In this document: in pieces, positions 26,113 to 34,310 of the stretch
Numbering within the stretch: position 1 is the first letter of the stretch
Layout of the letters: every line of letters starts with the position of its first letter
Notes under the pieces: model-generated
The model's input: the letters and a program-made list of their open reading frames with translations, nothing else
Database searches by the model: none
Told to the model about the DNA's origin: nothing
Assembly (NCBI RefSeq): GCF_022539405.1
Contig: NZ_CP054394.1
Span: forward strand, 1,490,501 to 1,554,500
DNA: 64,000 nucleotides
Origin: Natranaerofaba carboxydovora
GTDB taxonomy: Bacteria > Bacillota > Natranaerobiia > Natranaerobiales > Natranaerofabaceae
Direction of reading: 5' to 3'
Made by a program: the position numbers and the translations under genes

Positions 26113-26736
26113 ATGAAAATTTTAGCTATCAATGGTAGCCATAGAAAAGGTATGAATGTATCAAAAATGCTAAACGCAGCATTAGAAGAAGCTAAAAAGC
26201 AGGGTGCTAGTACCGAACTAGTTGAAATTACTGATTATGAAATAAAACCATGTATCTCCTGCAATAAATGTCTTTTTAAACCTGAATGTAAGATAGATAA
26301 CGATGATATGAAAGAATTGTATGATAAACTCCAGGAAGCTGATGGTATAATAATTGGTTCTCCGGTTTATTTTTCTAACGTGACAGGCAGGTTAAAAACT
26401 TTCATGGATAGAACAAGACCCTTACATATGACCAAAAATTATTTAGAAGATAAAGTAGGAGCAGGTGTTGTACATGCAGGACTAAGAAATGGAGGACAAG
26501 AATTAACCCTAGAACTTATACAACACTTTTTGATAGGACATGGATTATTAGTAGTAGGTGATCGAAAAGGCAAACAACCTATTATTAGCCTTGGAGCTAT
26601 GGGAACCATGTGTGAAGATTTCGATGGAAAGAAACTGGAGTTTAAACAAAGTGTTGAAGAAGATGACCTTGCAATGGAAAGCAGTAGAAGAGTCGGAAAA
26701 AACGTTGCAGAGTTAATCAAGAAGTTGAGTAATTAA
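26113..26736 (+). CDS. Iron-sulfur flavoprotein / NADPH-dependent FMN reductase family
   Basis: The 207-residue flavodoxin-like protein opens with LAINGSHRKGMNVSKML (phosphate-binding loop for FMN) and has GSPVYFSNVTGRLKTFMDR (about 80-98). It contains the clustered cysteines CISCNKCLFKPEC (47-59), a motif seen in clostridial/archaeal iron-sulfur flavoproteins that bind a [4Fe-4S] cluster. Such proteins reduce quinones, peroxides or oxygen species with electrons from ferredoxin or NADPH. Preceded by GGGAGG and its own promoter. The paralogous gene follows 190 bases downstream. Confidence 0.87.
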   Translation: MKILAINGSHRKGMNVSKMLNAALEEAKKQGASTELVEITDYEIKPCISCNKCLFKPECKIDNDDMKELYDKLQEADGIIIGSPVYFSNVTGRLKTFMDRTRPLHMTKNYLEDKVGAGVVHAGLRNGGQELTLELIQHFLIGHGLLVVGDRKGKQPIISLGAMGTMCEDFDGKKLEFKQSVEEDDLAMESSRRVGKNVAELIKKLSN

Positions 26737-26746
26737 CTAAACCTTT

Positions 26747-26783
26747 TAATTCCCCCACTTTATGTTGCTCGGGGGAATTATTT
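26747..26783 (+). terminator. Intrinsic terminator
   Basis: AATTCCCCC pairs with GGGGGAATT around a 14-base loop, followed by ATTTT, directly after the first flavin reductase gene. Confidence 0.85.
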
Positions 26784-26923
26784 TGAAAATAATAAAATTG
26801 GATTTTTCAATAGAATAAATAGGGTTATAGGGGCTAATAAAGACAAAGATAAACCCTGTATAGTTTTATGTAAAAAATAGTAGGTTTGTAGCTAAATAAT
26901 AAATTTTAAAGGAGGCATAAAAA

Positions 26924-27517
26924 ATGTATATTTTAGGTCTAAACGGCAGTCCAAACACCAATGGCAATGTAAATCACTTGCTCGAAATAGCCCTTAATTC
27001 AGCAAGAGACCACGGTGCTAGCGAAATTGAAATTATTCAAATAGGCAAGAAAATGATGGAATCTGATAACCCTTTTTGTTCCCATTGTTCTCATCCTTGT
27101 GAAGATATTGAATGTGCAGATAGCAATATAAATAAAGTTCTAAGTAAGCTTGGAGGCGCTGATGGAATTATACTTGGAAGTCCTGTTTATTTTGGTACAG
27201 TTTCCGGACAGTTAAAAGCTTTTTGGGACAAAACTAGAGCACTTAGGACGAAGAAACAACTATTAGATGTTCCTGGAGGTGCAATAGCAGTAGGAGGGGC
27301 AAGATTCGGGGGACAAGAAACAACTCTTCGCACCTTACACGATATGATGCTAATTCAAGGTATGACTGTTGTTGGAGACGGAAGTTTCTCAACAGATGCA
27401 GGACATCAGGGGCCAGTTGGTCAAAAAAATGTTAAGGAAGACGATAATGCTTGTAATAGAGCCAAAATCCTTGGAGAAAGAATCGTTCAAACTGCAAAAA
27501 AACTAAAAAGCAATTAA
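26924..27517 (+). CDS. Second flavodoxin-fold NAD(P)H reductase / iron-sulfur flavoprotein
   Basis: The 197-residue protein is a paralogue of the preceding gene: LGLNGSPNTNGNVNHLL at the N-terminus, GSPVYFGTVSGQLKAFWDK (about 86-104) and GGARFGGQETTLRTLHDMM. The cysteine cluster is altered to CSHCSHPCEDIEC (43-55), keeping four cysteines, so cluster binding is likely. GGAGG precedes the ATG by nine bases. Tandem genes of this sort often handle oxidative or electron-disposal stress in anaerobes; the exact substrate is unknown. Confidence 0.85.
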   Translation: MYILGLNGSPNTNGNVNHLLEIALNSARDHGASEIEIIQIGKKMMESDNPFCSHCSHPCEDIECADSNINKVLSKLGGADGIILGSPVYFGTVSGQLKAFWDKTRALRTKKQLLDVPGGAIAVGGARFGGQETTLRTLHDMMLIQGMTVVGDGSFSTDAGHQGPVGQKNVKEDDNACNRAKILGERIVQTAKKLKSN

Positions 27518-27567
27518 AAACAATCAAGTTAGTTATAAAGGTTGCAAACATATTGATGAGAAAAAAA

Positions 27568-27609
27568 GTAATAAGGTCTAATGATGCCGATATCATTAGA
27601 CCTTATTAC
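27568..27609. terminator. Bidirectional terminator
   Basis: An 18-base perfect inverted repeat, GTAATAAGGTCTAATGAT and its complement, with a 6-base loop separates the convergent flavin reductase and site-2 protease genes. An A run lies before it on the plus strand, giving a U tract for minus-strand transcription. Confidence 0.85.
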
Positions 27610-27614
27610 GAAAT

Positions 27615-28742
27615 TTACTGCTCTGCAATGCCATCAAACATAGATTTCATTTTTATAAGCCTCATCATATCAGTATTACTAAGTATTCCTTTAAGTTCAC
27701 CATCTTCCATGACTAATATTCTACTAGCATTATTATTAGCCATTTTCATCATGGCTTCTACAGCTTCCTCGTCAGGTGTTAGAACATAGCACTCTTCTGT
27801 TGGAGTCATTATATCATCAACCCTTGTTAAATACCATTTATTTTTGGTGATGCCCTTTACACCATTCAAGGTAACAATACCACTTACACTTCCATCATCT
27901 TCAACTACAGGAAATGCGCCTACTTTATATTTATAAAATTGATCAATTAATTTCTCTACAGTAATATATGGCGGAACAGTAATTACTCTATCTGTCATTA
28001 CATCTGAAACAGTAATGCCCGATAAGCTGTTTTTAAGAACCACCTGTGTATAACTTGAATGACCTGCTTGGTATAATAGCCATCCCATAAGCACATACCA
28101 TAGTCCAATTAAAGAGGTTGTAAAAATAACTATAAAACCAAAAGATATAAGTAAAAAAGCAAATATACTACCAGCATAAACCGATATTTTAGTGGCATTC
28201 ACAAGGTCATTTTTAAATTTCCAAATCAAGGACCTTAATATTCTTCCCCCATCTAAAGGAAATGCAGGAACAAGATTTATGATGCCTACTACAAAATTTA
28301 TCCTGGCAAGGAAAAATAATCCTTCGCCAATTGGTGTTCCAGACTCAAATAGTAAATACAACCCACCAAAAATAAATCCAAGTACCACACTCGAAAGGGG
28401 ACCCATAATAGTTATTTTTAGTTCAGAAGATGGTGTAGTTGGTTCTTCTTCTAGGTGAGCAACTCCACCAAAAATAAATAGTGTTATCCTCTTTATTGAA
28501 ATACCCTCTTTAATAGCAGTAAGTGAGTGCGCAAATTCATGAACAAGGACAGATAAAAATACCAATAAAGTTACAACAATTCCCATAATTAGATAGATAG
28601 ACTCATCATATTCTGGTACGACATTAGGAAAATAGCCTACAGACAAGCTATATGTAAATAACAAAAAGACCAGTATCCAGCTAATATCAACTTCTACGTT
28701 AATTCCAAAAATTCTCGCTATCTTTAATGAGTTTTTAAACAA
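27615..28742 (-). CDS. Site-2 protease family (M50) with two CBS domains
   Basis: The 375-residue membrane protein has five to six N-terminal helices. Zinc motif HEFAHSLTA (HExxH, about 68-76) and the third ligand region NLVPAFPLDGGRIL (NPDG variant, about 156-169) mark a rhomboid-unrelated intramembrane metalloprotease. The C-terminal part has two CBS domains (VSDVMTDRVITVPPY and VDDIMTPTEECYVLTP), as in the CBS-containing site-2 protease subgroup related to SpoIVFB. CBS domains usually sense ATP or other nucleotides. The substrate is not known; the gene is preceded by a terminator of the upstream transcript and has its own GGAGG. Confidence 0.9.
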   Translation of the reverse strand: MFKNSLKIARIFGINVEVDISWILVFLLFTYSLSVGYFPNVVPEYDESIYLIMGIVVTLLVFLSVLVHEFAHSLTAIKEGISIKRITLFIFGGVAHLEEEPTTPSSELKITIMGPLSSVVLGFIFGGLYLLFESGTPIGEGLFFLARINFVVGIINLVPAFPLDGGRILRSLIWKFKNDLVNATKISVYAGSIFAFLLISFGFIVIFTTSLIGLWYVLMGWLLYQAGHSSYTQVVLKNSLSGITVSDVMTDRVITVPPYITVEKLIDQFYKYKVGAFPVVEDDGSVSGIVTLNGVKGITKNKWYLTRVDDIMTPTEECYVLTPDEEAVEAMMKMANNNASRILVMEDGELKGILSNTDMMRLIKMKSMFDGIAEQ

Positions 28743-28774
28743 TGGCTCAGCCTCCTTCTTTAATTATTTAAAAT

Positions 28775-28801
28775 AAAAAGGCCTTTTGAAGGCCTTTTTT
28801 T
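28775..28801 (-). terminator. Terminator after polysaccharide deacetylase gene
   Basis: AAAAGGCC / GGCCTTTT with a 6-base loop, preceded and followed by A/T runs, starting at the stop codon of the deacetylase gene and running toward the site-2 protease. On the minus strand it ends in TTTTTATTTT. Confidence 0.85.
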
Positions 28802-29931
28802 TAAATAATTTCACTTACAGTTACAAAATCATAACCTCTTACTTTTAGATTATATATTATTTCCGGCAGTGCGTCTACAGTTGACTGATAACCTTCACTA
28901 CTTCCTGCAGAATGAAGCAGTATTATTGAATCAGGGTGCAAATCTTTTAGTACATTAATCAATATTTTATCCGAATCCATATTCCACCAATCCCAGGTAT
29001 CAATAGACCAATTGACTACATTATAATTTTCTTCAACTAAATACGGCATATTATCAATATCCAAATCCCCATAAGGTGGTCTAAGCGTAGCTGCTTCTTC
29101 TCCTGTATATTCTTTAATTATATCACTTGTTTTGTCTATTTCCTTTTCAAATTCATCTTCTGGTAAATATCTTAAATTCGGGTGAGACCAGCTGTGATTG
29201 CCTACTTCATGTCCTCTGTCAACTGTATCTTTTAAAACATCAGGATAAGATTCAATATTTTGGCCTACATAATAGAAGGTTGCCGGTACATCATACTCAT
29301 CTAGGATCTCCAATATTTGCGGAGTATATTTTGAGTCTGGTCCATCATCAAAAGTTAGTGCAACTTTTTTCTCACCAGTAGATCCTCTTTGGTAGAAGTT
29401 ATCAGGGTAAAGGCTTAATAAACCCTGTGTAGTTGAAATAACATTATCTTCGATATCAGCTTCATCATTAACAACTTTTGTGTCTTTTATTTCATTAGTT
29501 TCAACAGTTTCTAATGAGTTAGAAGTACCTGAAGAACTAGCGCTTATATGAGGAGGCATAGTCACTATTCTTGGAAGCGTGATTTCCTGATCAATATAAA
29601 TTACATCTGAGTCCTCAATATCATTTATTTCAGTTAACTCCTCAATGCTAAACCCGTAGTGACTGGCTATATTATTCAGTGTATCCCCTTCACTAACAAC
29701 ATGTGTATCTTCGCCTTCTTTTGGTATTAGTAAGGCCTGTCCATCATAAACTAAATTAACATCTTTTAATAGATTTAATTCACTTAATTCCTCAGAATTC
29801 ACATCATATTGATTCGATATTTCAAATAAAGTTTCACCTGCTTCAACTCTGTGTAATTGTAAAGCAGAAACCTCACCGGACATTGGAACAAATATAACGA
29901 AAAAAGCCAGAATAAAAGTTAATAACTTCAA
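28801..29931 (-). CDS. Exported LysM polysaccharide deacetylase
   Basis: The 376-residue protein has a signal peptide (about 1-23), two LysM modules (about 26-70, HRVEAGETLFEISNQYDV; about 77-121, HVVSEGDTLNNIASHYGF), a low-complexity linker, and a NodB-type deacetylase domain from about residue 185. Catalytic motifs are LTFDDGPDS (metal and base Asp), HEVGNHSWSHPN (HxxxH) and RPPYGD. LysM modules bind peptidoglycan, so it should remove acetyl groups from N-acetylglucosamine or N-acetylmuramic acid in the wall or the spore cortex. Confidence 0.92.
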   Translation of the reverse strand: MKLLTFILAFFVIFVPMSGEVSALQLHRVEAGETLFEISNQYDVNSEELSELNLLKDVNLVYDGQALLIPKEGEDTHVVSEGDTLNNIASHYGFSIEELTEINDIEDSDVIYIDQEITLPRIVTMPPHISASSSGTSNSLETVETNEIKDTKVVNDEADIEDNVISTTQGLLSLYPDNFYQRGSTGEKKVALTFDDGPDSKYTPQILEILDEYDVPATFYYVGQNIESYPDVLKDTVDRGHEVGNHSWSHPNLRYLPEDEFEKEIDKTSDIIKEYTGEEAATLRPPYGDLDIDNMPYLVEENYNVVNWSIDTWDWWNMDSDKILINVLKDLHPDSIILLHSAGSSEGYQSTVDALPEIIYNLKVRGYDFVTVSEII

Positions 29932-30052
29932 TCTATCTCCCCCTTATATCCTATTCAATTTATCTACTATAATAAATATTTAATATCATCAGCAATGTAA
30001 GTACAATGTAGTTATTTATGCAATAAAGGGGGAATTTTACAGTGATTAAATA

Positions 30053-30077
30053 GGAGGCAAACTTTAAGTTTGCCTCC
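30053..30077 (-). terminator. Perfect hairpin, probable terminator
   Basis: GGAGGCAAACTT and its complement with a single-base loop form a 12-base perfect stem, 37 bases past the stop of the 89-residue gene. On the minus strand it is followed by TATTTAATC, a weak U tract. Confidence 0.55.
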
Positions 30078-30113
30078 ATATCTATAAAAATTACAATCTA
30101 CATCACTTAATAG

Positions 30114-30383
30114 CTATTTAGATTTTTCTTTAGCTTCCAGAAAGTGATGATATCTGTCTTCTAATTCCTTCTGATATGATTGAAGACTAGCATCCTCTCT
30201 AATTGCAACAAGGATGTTATTCTTATTCTTTTTTCTTGCTTTTTCATGCAACTGCCTTACAATTTTGTTAGCCCTGTCATCTTGCTTCAAAAACTCCTCG
30301 TAATATTTCTTCGAATAAGTTGACACCTTTGGATTTTTGCTTTTGAAGATTTCTTTTAGTTCAACTATCCTGTTTTTGATCAT
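30114..30383 (-). CDS. Unrecognised small basic protein
   Basis: The ATG at 30383 has AAAGGAGGG nine bases upstream; an earlier in-frame start (60 bases further up) has none. The 89-residue product is lysine- and arginine-rich, helical and lacks signal peptide, cysteines or motifs (starts MIKNRIVELKEIFKSKNPK, ends in ELEDRYHHFLEAKEKSK). It could be a nucleic-acid-associated or scaffold protein, but no family is recognised. Confidence 0.6.
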   Translation of the reverse strand: MIKNRIVELKEIFKSKNPKVSTYSKKYYEEFLKQDDRANKIVRQLHEKARKKNKNNILVAIREDASLQSYQKELEDRYHHFLEAKEKSK

Positions 30384-30743
30384 TATTAACCCTCCTTTTT
30401 CTGTCCCGATAATGTTATAAGTAATTTCAAACCTTCTGAGCAAGAATTATTGCGTGTATACAAGCATTATTCTTGCTTAAAAAAAAATAAATCAGCATTT
30501 CTGCTTATTACTATTTTCTCCTCTAATATAGTCTGTGTCAAGGGGTTATCAAATTTTTTTAATAAATTAATTTCTACCAGTGATTTTGGTGCCAAAAATT
30601 CTAATATTTTTAATCAAAAGGCTCTTTATAGTTAATTGTTGAACAGAGCCAAACACAAAAATATCGGCTTTTTAGAGTAGTATCTAAAAAGCCGATATTT
30701 TTAAATAATAATTAAATTTCATAATTAAATTTTTTTGTACAAG
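30384..30743. other. A+T-rich gap with two hairpins
   Basis: No convincing gene lies in this 360-base stretch. It holds GGCTCT / AGAGCC with a 19-base loop (about 30620-30650) and the strong permease terminator at 30657-30702. Near 30581 GATTTTGGTGCCAAAAATTC is reminiscent of the palindromic repeat found elsewhere, but with too many differences to count as a copy. Confidence 0.4.
30657..30702 (-). terminator. Terminator of the ABC transporter operon
   Basis: AATATCGGCTTTTTAGA and its complement form a 17-base stem with a 6-base loop, followed by TTTTTGTG on the minus strand. It closes the permease transcript. Confidence 0.9.
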
Positions 30744-31562
30744 CTACAGTTCTTGTAAGCTCTGTGTTATCCTGTCTAGATAAATGGCAAGTATAACAAC
30801 AGCCAAGCCACCTTCAAAACCGAGTCCAAGCCTAAGCTGCTGGATCCCTCTTAAGACAACTCCTCCAAGTCCACCTGCGCCAATCATAGACGCTATAACA
30901 ACCATCGATAGAGACAACATAATTGTCTGGTTAACGCCGGCCATTATAGTCGGAATAGCAAGAGGAAGCTGAACTTTGGTTAACATCTGTCCAGATGTTG
31001 CACCGAACGCTCTGGAAGCTTCAATAACTTCTTCATCTACCTGGCGAATACCAAGGTTTGTAAGCCTAATTGCAGGCGGCATAGAGAATATAACGGTTGC
31101 AATAACACCTGGCACAATACCAAGTCTAAAAAAGATAACTGCTGGAATTAGATAAACAAACGCTGGTAAGGTCTGCATAAAGTCTAATATTGGCCTTATT
31201 ACGGCATTAACAGTTTCATTTTTTGCTGCAAGTATACCTAATGGGATTCCAATACCCAGTGAAACTACACCTGATATCAAGATCATTGATAAGGTAGTCA
31301 TAGTTTGTGGCCACAATTCCATGCTATAGATCAAAAACAAGCCCACTATAGAAAATATGCCTACACCTGTCCCACTTAACCACCATGCAAGGGCAGTAAG
31401 AGCTAAAATTATCACAATTGGAGGAAAAAACAACAACCCTGCTTCAAGAGAATCCACAGCAATACTTATCACATATGATATAGCTCCAAATAAAGGCCCT
31501 AAATTATCGTTTAGCCAGTAAACAATAGTCTCAAATATGTCACCTATAGGTAATTTAATCAC
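30744..31562 (-). CDS. opuAB: Glycine betaine/proline ABC transporter permease (ProW/OpuAB-like)
   Basis: The 272-residue membrane protein has a leading hydrophobic region and the BPD_transp_1 core. The EAA loop, EASRAFGATSGQMLTKVQLP (about residues 179-198), contacts the ATPase. Features TLSMILISGVVSLGIGIPLG and NQTIMLSLSMVVIASMIGAGGLG match the osmoprotectant subgroup. The GTG start overlaps the ATPase gene end by eight bases. No substrate-binding protein gene is adjacent, and no binding domain is fused to the C-terminus. Confidence 0.9.
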   Translation of the reverse strand: MIKLPIGDIFETIVYWLNDNLGPLFGAISYVISIAVDSLEAGLLFFPPIVIILALTALAWWLSGTGVGIFSIVGLFLIYSMELWPQTMTTLSMILISGVVSLGIGIPLGILAAKNETVNAVIRPILDFMQTLPAFVYLIPAVIFFRLGIVPGVIATVIFSMPPAIRLTNLGIRQVDEEVIEASRAFGATSGQMLTKVQLPLAIPTIMAGVNQTIMLSLSMVVIASMIGAGGLGGVVLRGIQQLRLGLGFEGGLAVVILAIYLDRITQSLQEL

Positions 31563-32775
31563 TCAAATCACTTCCTTCTGCTAGAGATGCTAACACCGAA
31601 ACTCTGACTATAATCCCTTCCAATTTGTCATCTTCATCAACTACTGCAATTGGATAATTGGTCTCTGCTGCTGTTGGAATAAGATCGCTTAAAGGAGTAA
31701 TTGGTGTTGTAGTTGGAAAATCTGTTTTTAAATATCCCTTAAGACTTTTTTCATTATTTTTTAAAGCTGAAAGTGCATCTTCGTCTTCAATTATGCCCTG
31801 TAATTTTTTGTTTCTGTCTACAACAAATAGGTTCGAGAATCCATGTTTCTCCATTGTCCTCAAGGCTACCCTCGGACCATCATTAATATCAATTAGTACA
31901 TCTGGTCTCTTCATAACCTGGCCTGCGTTTAGTACTTTAAGTCTATTAACATCCTTTACAAACTCTTCCACATAGTCAGTCGCTGGATTTGATAAGATCT
32001 CTTCAGGTTCACCAACTTGGTCAATAACACCATCCTTCATTATGGCAATCTTATCTCCAATCCTAAGAGCTTCATCTAAGTCATGCGTAATAAAAAGAAT
32101 AGTTTTGTTTAATTTTGATTGAAGTTCCAAAAGTTCCGTCTGCATGTCTCTTCTGATGAGAGGGTCTAATGCACTAAATGGCTCGTCCATCAGCAGTACG
32201 TCAGGATTTAGTGCAAGTGCTCTAGCCAATCCAACCCGCTGCTGCATACCTCCACTAAGACCGCTAGGCTTAGCCGAGGCCCATCCTTTTAGTCCTACCT
32301 GATCAAGAGCTTTCATCCCTGCTTCTTCTCTTTCTTTTTCATCTACATTTTGAATCTCTAGTCCAAAAACCACATTGTCAAGTACTGACTTATGCGGGAG
32401 TAAAGCAAAATGTTGAAATACCATCCCTAGTTTTTTCCTTCGTGTTTGTCTTAACTCTTCATTGTTCTTTTTGACGATATCTTCTCCATCAATTTTTATT
32501 TCACCACTGGTTGGTTCAATCAATCTGTTAATACATCTGATTAAGGTAGACTTACCACTTCCCGAAAGACCCATAATAACAAATACGTCACCTTCGTTAA
32601 TATCAATATTGGCATTGTTAACCCCAACTGTATTACCGGTCTTTTCAAGGATTTCTTCTTTGCTTACGCCTTTTTCTAGTAAGGGAAATGCCCTTTCGGG
32701 ACGTGGTCCAAAGATTTTGTATAAATTCTTCACTTCAATTTTAACATTTTTGTTAGTTGCTTCATCGTTACTAAT
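31555..32775 (-). CDS. opuAA: Glycine betaine/proline ABC transporter ATP-binding protein (ProV/OpuAA-like)
   Basis: Walker A GLSGSGKSTLIRC, signature LSGGMQQRVGLARA, Walker B DVLLMDEPFSALDP and the switch His in LFITHDL are intact, followed by a pair of CBS motifs that in OpuA sense ionic strength. The KIFGPRPERAFPLLEKG opening is diagnostic for the osmoprotectant ATPases. The best start is a non-standard ATT at 32775: it follows AAAGGAG by 10 bases and adds the family-like N-terminus SNDEATNKNVKIEVKNLYK. A GTG at 32733 is possible but lacks a ribosome site. Confidence 0.88.
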   Translation of the reverse strand: MSNDEATNKNVKIEVKNLYKIFGPRPERAFPLLEKGVSKEEILEKTGNTVGVNNANIDINEGDVFVIMGLSGSGKSTLIRCINRLIEPTSGEIKIDGEDIVKKNNEELRQTRRKKLGMVFQHFALLPHKSVLDNVVFGLEIQNVDEKEREEAGMKALDQVGLKGWASAKPSGLSGGMQQRVGLARALALNPDVLLMDEPFSALDPLIRRDMQTELLELQSKLNKTILFITHDLDEALRIGDKIAIMKDGVIDQVGEPEEILSNPATDYVEEFVKDVNRLKVLNAGQVMKRPDVLIDINDGPRVALRTMEKHGFSNLFVVDRNKKLQGIIEDEDALSALKNNEKSLKGYLKTDFPTTTPITPLSDLIPTAAETNYPIAVVDEDDKLEGIIVRVSVLASLAEGSDLSD

Positions 32776-32897
32776 TTTACATCTACTCCTTTCATTTAAT
32801 TTTAAGTTTTAATTAGGTTAAATACTAGCCAGGTCAGAAAATGAGTAATAATAATAAATATAGACAGATATATTATAACAATAAATTTTATGATAAT

Positions 32898-32920
32898 AAA
32901 GTACTTTAATAAAGTACTTT
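32898..32920 (-). terminator. Terminator of the pyr operon
   Basis: AAAGTACTTTA and its complement form an 11-base stem with a one-base loop directly overlapping the pyrE stop region, followed by TTATTAT on the minus strand. Confidence 0.75.
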
Positions 32921-33491
32921 ACCTGCTTCCAGGCTTAACTAATGGGATGTTTTTTTCACACAAGGGGCAGGATGATGTTTCATAATTGTTTATATCAAGT
33001 TCTAGTAACGATATATATGGCACTTCAAAAACATCTTTTCCCTGAGTTCTGTTTATAATGGAACTTACGGCAGTAACTTTACCCCCATGATCTTCTATCT
33101 CTTCTATTACTTCTCTAGCTGACCCTCCAGTTGTAACCACATCTTCTATGACTAATATACTTTCTTCAGGCTCAATTTTAAATCCTCTTCTAAATTTCAT
33201 TTTATCATCTTTTCTCTCTGCAAATATATTTGGCTTTGATAAAATCTTAGAAATTTCATACGCTGGCAAAATTCCTCCCATCGCAGGCCCTACAATTTTG
33301 TCAAAACTAAAGGCATTAAGCTTTTCAGCTAATTCTTTACAGAGTTTGTTTGCTATTTCTGGATATTGAAACACTTTGGCGCACTGCACATATCTATCAC
33401 TATGTAATCCAGAGCTTAGTAAAAAATGCCCTTCTTCTAAAGCTTCGGTCTTGTAAAGTATATCTATCATTTCTTCCTCTGACAAAGCCAT
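32919..33491 (-). CDS. pyrE: Orotate phosphoribosyltransferase
   Basis: The 190-residue enzyme converts orotate and PRPP to OMP. The PRPP-binding motif VIEDVVTTGGSAREV (about residues 113-127), VGPAMGGILPAYEISK and FAERKDDKMKFRRGF are conserved. The tail SCPLCEKNIPLVKPGSR with a CxxC is typical of the longer PyrE subgroup. It is the last gene of the pyr operon, 64 bases after pyrF, and is followed by a terminator. Confidence 0.95.
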   Translation of the reverse strand: MALSEEEMIDILYKTEALEEGHFLLSSGLHSDRYVQCAKVFQYPEIANKLCKELAEKLNAFSFDKIVGPAMGGILPAYEISKILSKPNIFAERKDDKMKFRRGFKIEPEESILVIEDVVTTGGSAREVIEEIEDHGGKVTAVSSIINRTQGKDVFEVPYISLLELDINNYETSSCPLCEKNIPLVKPGSR

Positions 33492-33555
33492 CCTCTACAT
33501 TACTCCCTTCTATATATTAATGTTTGTAAATAGAATATTGCTCATTCGTTAAATG

Positions 33556-34281
33556 TTATTTAAATTCATCTAAAATTTTAGAAACAGCTTCTTTTGGCTT
33601 ACTAGCTTTTGTTATTGGACGACCTATAACTAGAAAGTCTGCACCATCTTGAAAAGCTTCTTTAGGAGTCATTATTCTTTTTTGATCATTACTTTGACTC
33701 CAAATAGGGCGAATTCCTGGACATACTACAGTGAAATCCTCTCCACAATTTTCTTTTATCACTTTGACTTCTCTAGGTGATGCTACAACACCATCAAGAC
33801 CTGCTTCCTTAGCAAGATTTGCTTTTTTTAGAACTAATTCATCAGTGTATCCTTTATAACCTCCTATATCCTCTAGATCCTTTTTCGTCATAGAAGTTAA
33901 TACAGTAACTCCAATTAAGTAAGGCTTTTTCACGTTTAATTTTTCTGCTTCTTCTTTCGTTGCCAAAACAGCCTGTTGCATAGTCTCAATGGCAGTAACA
34001 TGAATATTAAACATCCAAACACCTTTTTTTACAGCTTCTCTTGCTGCAGCATTAACAGTATTAGGGATATCATGAAATTTAAGATCTAAGAAAACATTCT
34101 TTTTTCTTTCATTTAATGTATCTACCATTTTGCCATCACTAGCTAAGTACTGTTCTAAACCAACTTTATAATTTATAACATCGTCATCTAAAGCATCTAT
34201 TAAGCTTTTTGATTCCTTGACTGATGAAGTATCTAGGGCAACAATGATTCTATCTTTTAAATCCATTTTAATATCACCCAA
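33556..34281 (-). CDS. pyrF: Orotidine-5'-phosphate decarboxylase
   Basis: Catalyses OMP to UMP. The catalytic K-D-K pattern appears as DLKFHDIPNTVNAA (about 65-78), the phosphate-binding region includes VVCPGIRP and VIGRPITKA near the end. 241 residues is normal. The start is the TTG at 34281, which has GGAGG exactly eight bases upstream, or the ATG five codons later (34266), preceded only by GGGTGA. Confidence 0.95.
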   Translation of the reverse strand: MGDIKMDLKDRIIVALDTSSVKESKSLIDALDDDVINYKVGLEQYLASDGKMVDTLNERKKNVFLDLKFHDIPNTVNAAAREAVKKGVWMFNIHVTAIETMQQAVLATKEEAEKLNVKKPYLIGVTVLTSMTKKDLEDIGGYKGYTDELVLKKANLAKEAGLDGVVASPREVKVIKENCGEDFTVVCPGIRPIWSQSNDQKRIMTPKEAFQDGADFLVIGRPITKASKPKEAVSKILDEFK

Positions 34282-34310
34282 AGGCTTTTCCTCCCTATTA
34301 CGAAGCTGTT

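Noticed and set aside
30575-30605. Possible fourth copy of the palindromic repeat (GATTTTGGTGCCAAAAATTC)
   Set aside because: An insertion and several mismatches compared with the complete element; could be chance in A+T-rich DNA.
30450-30635. Plus-strand open frame of 61 codons in the gap before the ABC permease
   Set aside because: No ribosome site, A+T-driven composition, and it overlaps the start region of a minus-strand gene; no recognisable protein.
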